A stretch of 64,000 bases of DNA. Source: Borovskyia barvae. Taxonomy: Eukaryota; Euglenozoa; Kinetoplastea; Trypanosomatida; Trypanosomatidae. Below the pieces are notes generated by a model. The model was not told where the DNA came from. It worked only from the letters and a program-made list of their open reading frames with translations, and searched no databases. Positions 10,238-19,184 of this stretch are shown here, one piece after another; position 1 is the first letter of the stretch, and every line of letters starts with the position of its first letter. The position numbers and the translations under genes are program-made. The stretch spans positions 249,031 through 313,030 of the forward strand of contig JASAOM010001128.1 in NCBI GenBank assembly GCA_030849085.1, written 5' to 3'.

Positions 10238-11602
10238 GTAGTCCCGATGGGCCGGCCCTGCAAGTGTCGTACGGCAGGCACTCGCGTGTGTGTATGTGAG
10301 TTTGAGCTGACTTCCCTCGAACTTTTTGCAACGCCGCAGCTCCCCCCACGCGATGTGCCGGCGTGTAAATATAAAAATGTATATTAATGTCTGTGTATAG
10401 GGTCTCACATCTTCCGCCTCGAGGCCAGGACGTCCTGCAGGTGAGTAAAGATAAAGAATGAGGACAATAGCGAGAACGTGAAAGGAGCTGAGACGAAAAG
10501 CAACGAATCCGCGCGCATGGAGATTGCACAAGAGAGAGGGAACAAAGAGGTGAGGAAATCGGATACAGATGGCAAGCGACTTACATCGGAGAGCGATAAA
10601 AAATACCTCAATACTTTCCCTTCAGCCTCCAAAGGATGAAGCACCTAATTCATTCGGATAAGATACAACTAGCACTTCCATCTGAGAATGTCCTCCCCAT
10701 GGAAGAGCTGTCGCTTCATCTTTGTAAAGTTTCCCTCACCGCTTGATTAAGTAAAGCAGCTTCAGGGAGATGTCCTGCGTACGAGTTATCCGCAGCTAGA
10801 GTCAGCGGCGTGAATCCCGTGTGAGCGGTCGTCGAGTTCTCGATTTCCTTCCGTTTTGAAGCCGTGCGGTTGAGGGCATCGTCATACTTCACTCTTTGTT
10901 GTTGTTCTTTACCGTCAGAGGCGTCGTTCGCCGGGTTGTTGGCTTAAGCCTTTAAAAGAAGAAAGACACCGTGATGCATGATTTTTTTTAGAGAAGGCGG
11001 AAGGAGCACACAAGGAGAGGGAGGATTGCAAAAGGGGCTACGGTGGCAAGCTGGCTCATCGCCATCGCGGAACACACCGACGCCTACACACTAGCCTCAC
11101 ACGCCCACAAAGCAGCGGAGAGACACGGTTCTTCGGTGATCCCGCTCTCAGCACCTCCTCCACTACCCACCCCCCTCTTCGCTTTTTCCTCCCTCCTTTT
11201 AGATTGTAGTTAACCGTATCCAACGAGAAGGGGAAAACACCACACACACACATGCACATACAGACACTACGTGCCTCACACCCTCGACACGCTCAGCACA
11301 ATGGAGAATGCAACGAGAGAGAGAGAGAGACGAATCCTTCAGGATGGATCGCATCTGCTAAAATTTTCTTGAAAAGAGGTTTCAAGGCCCACATAAGCAT
11401 CAGAAACTCAAAAGCACTGCTCATGGAAGTCACCGCGCATCACGTATCGGAATCACAAGTCTCTGAAACAAGCGTGGCGCACGCGCGGTCTGTCATGCTG
11501 ATTCTCCAGTCTCTCTTATCGGCAAGTCTTTTTCGATAGCCGCGGGCTTTGTCGACATCTTTCCATGTCTTGATTGTTTGCAATGGTTTCTCCGCCTCCT
11601 TT
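10238..11602. other. Intergenic spacer, 1.4 kb
   Basis: Spacer downstream of the Utp17-like gene. A short GA run lies near 11310-11332 and a small CA/TG-rich patch near 11240. No convincing gene or structured RNA is seen. Confidence 0.45.
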
Positions 11603-14062
11603 TTAAAACTGACGTTGTAGAAAGGTTGCGAGAATCGAGCTCATGGGTGGTACAGTGTAGGAGGGTTCCCCCAGCACCTCTGCCAACCAACGATCTGACT
11701 GCGTCGTCTGCTGATCCACTGACATGGCACTCCGCTGGCCCAACTCGAGTGACTGCGACTCCTCTTTTTCCTGAGTTGAATCCATTTCTTTGAAGAAGGC
11801 GTTCAACTGGCGTTGGATTGCGTCAGTCTCGTGAGAGGTACTGCTGCGATGCACTGCGTCTTCCTCAGCACCACTGTCTCGCGCGTCTGTGCAGTTCCAC
11901 TTAAACGAACTGGTCTCGGTGGCACCGAGGGGAAGTAGCAATACCTTGAAGCCAGTGACCGCGTCCACGGCGGCGATACGCTGGCCATCCGCGGCCAGGG
12001 GGGCGATATGACGTAGGGGATGATGCGAAGCATGCGGAATACAGCGCACCACTTCACCAAGCCGAGCATCTTTGCTGCCCGTAGATGTTGCACAGTAGCG
12101 AAGCTCCACGAGAGAGGTATCCTCAAACGCCACGACCACGGTGCTGTCCGTGAAGGCACTCAGAGCTGTTATATTTGTTCTCCCCATGCTAAAGACTGTC
12201 GGCTCCTCGACCACGCCATAAAGAGACCAGAAAAAGAGCTGGCTATCTCCCGCAGCAACGACATAGCGGCAGTCAGGAGAAACGACAATTTTCTTGAGAG
12301 GGTGTGTCTCGTTGTACTGCGGCAGCATTTGGAGCAGCACCCAGCGCTCACCAGGCTTGCAATTCTTTACGGAGTAGACGTACAAGCAGTCATCTGCGAC
12401 GAAGCAGAGGGATCCATCTGTAGAAATAGCCATGGATCGCACCTGCTGTGATGGGGTTTGCATGGTGGAATGGTTATGCCAGCCACCAGCGACTATTCCG
12501 AACGTGTCTTGAGCGGCAAAAGCTGTCTGCGTCCAGCATTTTACGGCCTCACAGCTCAACGTGAACACCCGGCGTCCGAGTTTGTCCACCTCAAGCGCTA
12601 GCGCAGTAGAAGAATGCGGGGAGTACACAGTTTGCGTCTCGACGTGCTGTTTGCGACGTGAATCATATTCCCAGAAGCGCAGAAGAGGAGGCAGCGCTGT
12701 GGAAGAGAAGCTTTCGTAGGTGACGAGAGAGCGACTCTCGTTTAGCATACCCACAAATTGGATGCCATGCCGTGGTGGGTTGGGGATTGTCTCCATCTGC
12801 GACGATACGTGAAGGGAGTAGATGGACTGCTGCGTGTACGGATCGCACACGCGTAGAACGTTAGGCATACCCGTCAGAATGACTGCCGGACTGCCGCCCC
12901 ACTGCTCCACGACAAGACCAGTGCAAACATCCTCAGCGGCCCACTCAATACCCTCCACCGATGCTGAAACACGCCTCTGATGCAGATCCACGATGGCTAG
13001 CGTAGCAGTACCGCACGAAAGCAGTAGCTGAGCCCCCGCGTTGGTGAATGGTGTAATTGTCTGCAGCGTGCCTAGATGTATCTTCACCTTTTTGTGGCAG
13101 AAGGAGACCAAGTCCCAGAGTAGCAGCACCGACTCCTGCGCTCCCGTGTAGACTGAGGTGCCGTCAACAGCGAACGCGAGCGCCGTCAGCGGGGTGTGAT
13201 GCCAGTGATCCGAGAAGCAGTGCGAGCCCTGCACTTCTACGAAAATCAGGAGCTCACCACGACTACCACCAATGGCAACCGAAGAACTCACGGGGCTGCA
13301 AGCGAGGCTCTGTATGAGCACATTTACGGAGCGAGCCTGGAGGGGGATGTTTGGGGTGTGATGAGAGCGGTGCACTGCGGCACGATCGGCGAAGAGAGAA
13401 AAGTAAAACTCGCCCGCGAGTGGGGCAGCCACAACGATGAGTCCCGTGGTGAGGCCTACAGAGAGGTGTACTTGTTGCTCGGAGTTCGGGAAGGTGTGCA
13501 ACATGACAGTCGACGGAGTGTCGACGCCAGAGACACCACTGCGATTAAGAGCACATTCGTAAAGGGCCCCTTTCGTGAGCAACACCGCGTACAGCTGTCC
13601 CTGCTGGCTATGGAACTGGGCATTCACCACAGCCGATGAAGCCAAGCTCGCTTTGCGGGATGACACCGATTCAGCTGTTGCGTCTACAGACTGTATCGTG
13701 GCAGCAGCGGCCACAGGGATGATTGCGCTGGCGCTGGCCAATCCCTGCCTTGTGGATTTCGCCGAACTGTGGCTTTCAGACGCAGGCTCTGGGGATGATA
13801 GGGGGGGAAGCCGTATGGAGCACGTCCGGAGCAAGGAAGGGATACCGCCTTCGAGCGTAAATTGAAACCATGTCGCCTCCGCATCTATGATGTGCAGCAC
13901 TATTTTGCTGCTGGAAACCGCTTGGATGTGAACGCCGCACACACGCGCCCCATTCAGACGCTCCACACGAAACTTCCGCAGCGTTTTCGGGGCATAAAAC
14001 GAGACGGAAGTGTCCTCCGCCACGCACACTGCCTGCGTGCATGCAGCAAAACAGTGTTGCAT
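11603..14062 (-). CDS. UTP17: WD40 protein, WDR75/Utp17 (NAN1)-like
   Basis: An 819-residue beta-propeller protein. The open frame begins at a TTG, so the ATG at 14060-14062 is used. The strongest diagnostic block is at residues 265-365: an IGGSRGELLIF blade, then DHWHHTPLTALAF, then TGAQESVLLLWDL and a strand ending in TLAIVDL. The HWH turn and the 'G-x-E-S-V-L-x-x-W' blade are typical of WDR75/Utp17, a UtpA (t-UTP) component of the small-subunit processome that binds nascent pre-rRNA and supports its transcription in the nucleolus. Further degenerate WD blades follow to about 690, with a charged serine-rich C-terminal tail. The length is close to yeast and human orthologues. A different WD40 subunit of the processome is the main alternative. 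Confidence 0.7.
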   Translation of the reverse strand: MQHCFAACTQAVCVAEDTSVSFYAPKTLRKFRVERLNGARVCGVHIQAVSSSKIVLHIIDAEATWFQFTLEGGIPSLLRTCSIRLPPLSSPEPASESHSSAKSTRQGLASASAIIPVAAAATIQSVDATAESVSSRKASLASSAVVNAQFHSQQGQLYAVLLTKGALYECALNRSGVSGVDTPSTVMLHTFPNSEQQVHLSVGLTTGLIVVAAPLAGEFYFSLFADRAAVHRSHHTPNIPLQARSVNVLIQSLACSPVSSSVAIGGSRGELLIFVEVQGSHCFSDHWHHTPLTALAFAVDGTSVYTGAQESVLLLWDLVSFCHKKVKIHLGTLQTITPFTNAGAQLLLSCGTATLAIVDLHQRRVSASVEGIEWAAEDVCTGLVVEQWGGSPAVILTGMPNVLRVCDPYTQQSIYSLHVSSQMETIPNPPRHGIQFVGMLNESRSLVTYESFSSTALPPLLRFWEYDSRRKQHVETQTVYSPHSSTALALEVDKLGRRVFTLSCEAVKCWTQTAFAAQDTFGIVAGGWHNHSTMQTPSQQVRSMAISTDGSLCFVADDCLYVYSVKNCKPGERWVLLQMLPQYNETHPLKKIVVSPDCRYVVAAGDSQLFFWSLYGVVEEPTVFSMGRTNITALSAFTDSTVVVAFEDTSLVELRYCATSTGSKDARLGEVVRCIPHASHHPLRHIAPLAADGQRIAAVDAVTGFKVLLLPLGATETSSFKWNCTDARDSGAEEDAVHRSSTSHETDAIQRQLNAFFKEMDSTQEKEESQSLELGQRSAMSVDQQTTQSDRWLAEVLGEPSYTVPPMSSILATFLQRQF

Positions 14063-15438
14063 CACCCTCAATTCGTTCGTGTTCTTCTATGACACCCAAG
14101 AACAGGTAACCAGTACCCTCGAAGTGGTGTGCGGACGGCCGATGAGGAAGAGGAGAGAAGGGCAAGGGGTTCGTGTGGCCGTACACGGGGAGACACGAGG
14201 GAGAGAAAAATTCTGTTCACTCCTTGCCTACCTTTTAGATGAAATATCTAGAAGGAGAGCGATCGGTATGTGTACGCGGAGGGGGGGGGAGACAGAGATG
14301 AGCAGCACGAGAGAGGCAAAAGATGATCCAATTTTTAAAAGGAGAAGGGGGCAGGGCGAAGGATTAGGGAAGAAAAGATGCAGGAGTATGGGAAATGGTG
14401 TATTGCAATCAGGCACAGCGTGAGACACCACGCGTGGTAGCTGGGCTCAAGATCACGAGAGGAGGGGAGCAATCGAAGGACGACATCATTTTGCGAGCTT
14501 ATACATGCACATAAGGTAACGCTTTTCCCCTTCTAAGGCTGCAACGAGGCTCGCTGATTTCAACGGCCAATTCGCGAATCCGTACCAAGTATCACAAAGC
14601 CTCGTGCGCGTCAACGAGAGGCCGTGACGAAAGGACAAAAGAAGCTCCATGAGCGTTACGTGTCGTTGTTGGGGTGCACGCAGAGAAGCCAGCTGAATGA
14701 GAGGGAGGATGCATGCACGCCTCTGCGGAGACAGCGAGAGAATTATTATGAGTTGAAGAAACCCACGAGAGACACAGCAAGAAGAAACCCAAAAGCAGTA
14801 GCCCTAAGCCATACCTGGCCATCAAAAAAAAATACTGCAAAGAAAAGGCTCGAGGAGCACCGAGTTTTCATCCCGCACATGAGTTTGTGTGTCGAGGGGA
14901 GCCAAGCGAAAACAACAGTCCTCGCCGCCGTCTCCTCCCCCTCCCTCATACACACAGCGTACATTTTTGTAAAGCACCCACTGCACTTCATCGCAAGCTC
15001 ACGTTTTCCCCTTCGCAGGCGGGAAAGCGAGAGAGAGACCTTGAAAGGAAATTTTAAAAATATCGATAATGCGTCACAGCGCAGCCTAGAAATGCACTTT
15101 CTGCTCATGGATTCACGACTGATCTTCCTCTCCCCATGAAAGGTGCGGCATCGTTTGGAAAAAGAGCACTTGAACATATATATATATATATATATCTTTT
15201 TTCTCATTCGCTCCGTTTTTCTTATGGACTATGGCCTGTGCTATTCGCGAACGGAGCTCCCATGCCGTTGCACCTGGGGCCCCTTTCTACTAATCACTTC
15301 CAGCTACATCAGCTTTGAAATGAAAGAAGTCATGAGGGGAATAGCCCTCTTTTCCACTGCTCGCCCTATCCATTCCGTTTCAGATCGATCCGAAGTCCGA
15401 TTTAGAGAATACAGAGCCGAAGACCAGAACAGTACAGC
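14063..15438. other. Intergenic spacer, 1.4 kb
   Basis: Spacer between the carbonic-anhydrase-like gene and the Utp17-like gene. It has plus-strand purine runs near 14260-14380 (minus-strand pyrimidine tract for trans-splicing of the Utp17-like gene) and an AT microsatellite near 15176. An open minus frame at 14746-15207 is lysine/phenylalanine-rich and does not look coding. Confidence 0.45.
15176..15195. repeat. AT dinucleotide microsatellite
   Basis: Ten uninterrupted AT units in the 3' flank of the carbonic-anhydrase-like gene. Confidence 0.9.
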
Positions 15439-17310
15439 TCACACGGCTGCGCCTCCCGTACCTCCGTAAATCCCAGAGCGGTTGGCAGAGTTCAGTGGTT
15501 GCAGCTCTGCGGGATCCACACCCACCACATAAACTGGTCGCCTCCATCTCCGGCAGCAGGTAGCCACGAGAAAGAGAGGCGTCAGAATGAACAGCGCGAT
15601 GAAGAGCGCGCGAAAAGGGTGCGCCCGCACCGATACCACCGTTGAATGGATACGGTGACGACTGAAGGTTTTCGCACGCCGCCACGCACTTGTCTTATTC
15701 GAAGCGCGGCTGTCTGACACCACTGACACGTCCTCCGAAGTATTTCTTGATGGTCCACGACGACGCTTGCCTCCACCATGACCGGCGCCTTTGGAGGGGT
15801 GCGGAGCGGAGGTGCTCGTCGTTGTGTTCGTTGTGCTGGTCAATGAAGAAGTATTCTGCGATGGCCTCACGGCCCTCTTTATCGAGTTGACAGGGAGCGG
15901 AGACGACGGAGAGGAGTTCGAAGAGGCGGAAGAGCCAGCGGTGAATGCTTCGAGAACTCCCGTTGTGTTAGGCTGAGATTCAAGGAATGGAGCGGATGCA
16001 GAGTCCTCCATTGCCTCTCTCCCGCCTTGCTTTGACTGCGTGAGTGGAATCGTCTGATTTGTTCCGTTGGCGACGGCGGACACTGCGGGCCCACGCCCAG
16101 CGCCAACCGAAGGCGCTTCAGCCGCATCGGAGGACGTCGCATTCCCCATCGCTCCGCCGTAGTTTACCATCGTCTCCTCCCCGTCGGGCGGCGCTTCCTC
16201 CAGAGCTCGAAGGACCTGCATGTCATCCGAGGCATTTGCTATGAGCTTCTCCCGTGGACTCCAAGCGTCATTCAGACTCGCCTCCTTGCGGTCTGCACTC
16301 TTCTGCACCCTCCGATCCTCAAAGCGAAGAATGCGGCGTCCGTTGAGCGCCTGTGGAGGGCGAGCGTTGCCGAAGCGGTGGAAGTCATTTGGTAGTAGGG
16401 TGTCCATCGCATCTCGCAGCTTGCCGACGGCGATGCGAGAGATGAAAATGGGTGATGTCATCACAGCCCACCGGACGTTCTCAGTGCAGGGAGGCCGCGT
16501 CTGTGATCCATCGTAGAGAAGGTAGCTCCCACGCTGCGGGAGCAGGGAAACGATGGGAAAGTCCTCGGTAAGGAAGCACGTTGTCATGGCATGACGCTTC
16601 GGGAATGATCCATCGACGAGGATGTGGCGCAACGCGCGCACTGAGGTGCTGTTACTAGTTGCGGATGCTTTGAGCATCACAGCCACCACCAACAACTCGC
16701 GTTTCGATTCCTTCACCCCGTCCGTCGCAAAGGAGATGTGCATCTCCACATCAGGACGAAGAGTGCGGAACTGGTGCTCGGACGCCGCGTGAAAACTCAA
16801 ACCGGTGAAGTGAAAAATATGTGATTTGTTCAGCGGGTCTTGCAAGGTACATAAACTTGGGTCTTCTGGCAACTGGCCCTGCCGTGCGAAGCTTACAACG
16901 TTGTATGCACCTTCATTACTTATTCGCATCGTCGTTTTGTCTTTGGGGAAAAGGCATTCGGAGGAAAACCGAAGCTGCTGCAGCTTCGCATCCTTCACGA
17001 CCTCCTCGGGGTTTACGTTCTTGAAGGATATCGGGCTTTGGCGGCTCCCGGTAAGGCACAACTTCGGCCACTTAGTAAAATTTGTGTAGTCCCAGGAATT
17101 TTCCGAGTCGTCACGCTCATTACGGACCATTCCATCTAAGCCATAGTTTCCCTCACGCTCGGGGAAAGCTTCATCCGCTGCATGAGCAAGATAAGTAGCA
17201 AGTAGGCACAGCGTTAAGAGCAGCGTCTGCATGGCAACCATCTTTCGGCAGCCTACGCCTGTGCTTGTCGGAAATGAGTGCAGCCGAAACATGAAGCGAT
17301 ACGGTATCAT
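15439..17310 (-). CDS. Membrane-anchored alpha-carbonic-anhydrase-like protein
   Basis: A 623-residue type I membrane protein. In-frame ATGs occur at residues 1, 7, 24 and 27; the hydrophobic run after residue 27 (MQTLLLTLCLLATYLAHA) is a signal peptide, so the shorter starts are equally possible. Residues 55-335 are an alpha-carbonic anhydrase domain: GSRQSPI at 88-94, SFHAASEH at 172-179, EMH at 189-191 and GSQTRPPC at 268-275. Of the three zinc histidines, those equivalent to human CA II His96 (H174) and His119 (H191) are present, but the His94 position is serine (S172). The gate threonine (T271) and the SEH glutamate (E178) are kept. Residues 400-560 form a Ser/Thr/Asn-rich stalk with many NxS/T sites, then a membrane helix (566-586) and a short cytoplasmic tail. 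It is probably at the surface or in the endomembrane system; hydration of CO2 is doubtful. Confidence 0.88.
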   Translation of the reverse strand: MIPYRFMFRLHSFPTSTGVGCRKMVAMQTLLLTLCLLATYLAHAADEAFPEREGNYGLDGMVRNERDDSENSWDYTNFTKWPKLCLTGSRQSPISFKNVNPEEVVKDAKLQQLRFSSECLFPKDKTTMRISNEGAYNVVSFARQGQLPEDPSLCTLQDPLNKSHIFHFTGLSFHAASEHQFRTLRPDVEMHISFATDGVKESKRELLVVAVMLKASATSNSTSVRALRHILVDGSFPKRHAMTTCFLTEDFPIVSLLPQRGSYLLYDGSQTRPPCTENVRWAVMTSPIFISRIAVGKLRDAMDTLLPNDFHRFGNARPPQALNGRRILRFEDRRVQKSADRKEASLNDAWSPREKLIANASDDMQVLRALEEAPPDGEETMVNYGGAMGNATSSDAAEAPSVGAGRGPAVSAVANGTNQTIPLTQSKQGGREAMEDSASAPFLESQPNTTGVLEAFTAGSSASSNSSPSSPLPVNSIKRAVRPSQNTSSLTSTTNTTTSTSAPHPSKGAGHGGGKRRRGPSRNTSEDVSVVSDSRASNKTSAWRRAKTFSRHRIHSTVVSVRAHPFRALFIALFILTPLFLVATCCRRWRRPVYVVGVDPAELQPLNSANRSGIYGGTGGAAV

Positions 17311-18503
17311 GATGATACTGCCACGAAGCTACAATCTCGAGGGTCCCACGGAGGGGCAGAGGAACCGATAGGAAGTAAATCGCGTAATGCGTATGGGTGT
17401 CTGTGCTGAAGACGCACACACAAAAAACTTTGGGGCCCCTCTTTTCGTACGGGTCAACGATAGAAGAAAACACAAAAGAAACGTCCTAACCCATACACAA
17501 ACAAACACCACGAAGCGGATAAACAAAACGGGGCCAATGATGCGGGAGACGTCCGCTCTGCTAGGCTTCACACTTACATATACATATAGGAAGAAAAAAG
17601 CAATCATTGGGAAGCAAGTGGCGAAGTAGAGGAAGTAGCAGCGATACAAGGGCGGGAACAGAGCAAATACATATGCTCATACCTCGCGATAAGTTACGGC
17701 GCAGCAGCGGTGGTTAAGCACAAACGCGGAGAATAACTTGGCGGTGGTGACCACCGCTGCGAGGGGGGGGGGTGGAGAGAGGAGGAATGGGATGACGCAC
17801 TCTCACAACAACAAAGATATGTCAGAGACCGATGTATTCCGAAAAGGGACGCCACACAAGACAATACTCGACAGCCTGTACGCGGATGACGAAAGAACCA
17901 CGGGGGCAGCCGGCAGCCTCAGCGTCAACGCCGTGTGGAACACCTCATCAGATACCATCGTGCAAGCAGATGCTGGGTGCCGCTCCAGTGGCCAGTCTTT
18001 TCGCCACCTCACACGACATGCAAGGCGGTACACGCTCTCCATGACCCCCCGCGAAAATTTCACCTTCCTCGCATCAGAATCACCTCGTCACGTTCCTTGC
18101 CTTTTGCCCCTCTCCGTCATCCGACGCCTTCCCCACCTTGGGCATCAACAGCCGTGGTTGGGAAAAGAAAGGCGAACATTCCTCATCTCCCCCCCCCCAG
18201 TTGACATCTCACCCGTGCGGGCGAACCCAACTCTGTAGGAGGTGCGGTGCTGTGCAGTGGATGAAGTGTGCGCGTGAGATAAAGGAAAACAAGGTGCCGC
18301 AGAAAGCAACAGCAAGAGATGAAACACCACCATTCGAGAATGCACTCCGTACACAGTGCGGAAGGAGCTGGGTGTTGCAGCGGCGAAGGGTGGTGGTGGT
18401 GTGAGATGCGCACCGGAAACAGAGAGACCGCAGTGCGTGGGAGGGTCATCGAAGGAAAGGCACATGGACAGTACAGCAGTGAAGATTCCCTTCCCCTCCT
18501 CTC
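17311..18503. other. Intergenic spacer with a plus-strand open frame
   Basis: Spacer between the small membrane-protein gene and the carbonic-anhydrase-like gene. Minus-strand pyrimidine tracts occur at about 17460-17480 and 17590-17612 and could direct trans-splicing of the carbonic-anhydrase-like mRNA. A coding-looking plus-strand frame at 17792-18238 is listed separately. Confidence 0.5.
17792..18238 (+). other. Doubtful plus-strand ORF, 148 aa
   Basis: An ATG-initiated frame opposite to all recognised genes. Its first 100 residues have balanced composition and C/G-rich third positions similar to the real genes, unlike most frames in the spacers. No family motif is recognised. The minus strand is also open here but starts at GTG and reads less like protein. 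It may be an orphan gene, a decayed gene or chance. Confidence 0.15.
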
Positions 18504-19184
18504 TTACTTTGCCGATGCGCTGGAAGCCGCCCCACCATAATCTTTCACCCCGTTTGCTCCAGATCTCCGGGACTCGAGGAACTGCTGGCGAGCCAGATTT
18601 CCACGGGAGCTCAGTAAACGAGACGAAGAGGTGGCGCTACCGAAGCCTTCACTTGAGGCACCCCGCACTAGCCCATGCCCCGTCATCGACGATCTCTGAT
18701 GCATTTCTTCGCTGTCGTCGCCATGCGCATCGGCAGCATTTTGGCGACTGCGCAGGCACCAGTTCAGCAACACCACCGTTGCCACCGTCAGCGCAACAAA
18801 GAGCAGGATCCATCCGAAAAAGTGCGCCAGCGGAAAATGAGATACCCGCTCCGCGAAGGAAGCGGTCGACACCTTTTCTAAATCTTCAGTAAACTGCGGA
18901 GCTGCACTCGGCATCGTAGCCGTCGAATTTATCCCCGTGGTGTGGCTGCCATTCAGCAATGCTGAACCCAGCGAAGCATCACTCCTGGCCTTCGCATGCT
19001 TTGCGGCCGCACGTGCGATCTGGGCGGAGGCGTTGCCCGGCATCATATCCGTAGATGTCGCTGCGACACCTTCGATGGAGTGCTTTACTGCTGTTGATGT
19101 TTGATTGACAGTGGTGATGGTCGGCTTGAGGGTACTTGCCATCTTCCCTGGCGGTGGCGCTGGATCCCGTATCGGCCTGTCCAT
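18504..19184 (-). CDS. Small membrane protein with glycosylation-rich ectodomain
   Basis: A 226-residue protein starting at ATG (a second in-frame ATG is at residue 15). Residues 20-105 are Ser/Thr/Ala-rich with four NxS/T sites near 28, 51, 78 and 86. A single membrane helix follows at about 122-144 (FFGWILLFVALTVATVVLL), then a polar, serine-rich tail of about 80 residues. There is no N-terminal signal peptide, so the membrane segment would act as a signal anchor, or the N-terminal part has been lost. The layout (glycosylated stalk, one helix, short tail) is the same as the C-terminal third of the carbonic-anhydrase-like neighbour, although the sequences do not align clearly. No family is recognised. 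Confidence 0.7.
   Translation of the reverse strand: MDRPIRDPAPPPGKMASTLKPTITTVNQTSTAVKHSIEGVAATSTDMMPGNASAQIARAAAKHAKARSDASLGSALLNGSHTTGINSTATMPSAAPQFTEDLEKVSTASFAERVSHFPLAHFFGWILLFVALTVATVVLLNWCLRSRQNAADAHGDDSEEMHQRSSMTGHGLVRGASSEGFGSATSSSRLLSSRGNLARQQFLESRRSGANGVKDYGGAASSASAK

Noticed and set aside
10238-10531. 98-codon N-terminal extension of the 299-residue unknown
   Set aside because: It does not begin with a convincing protein segment; the later ATG starts a normal hydrophilic protein.
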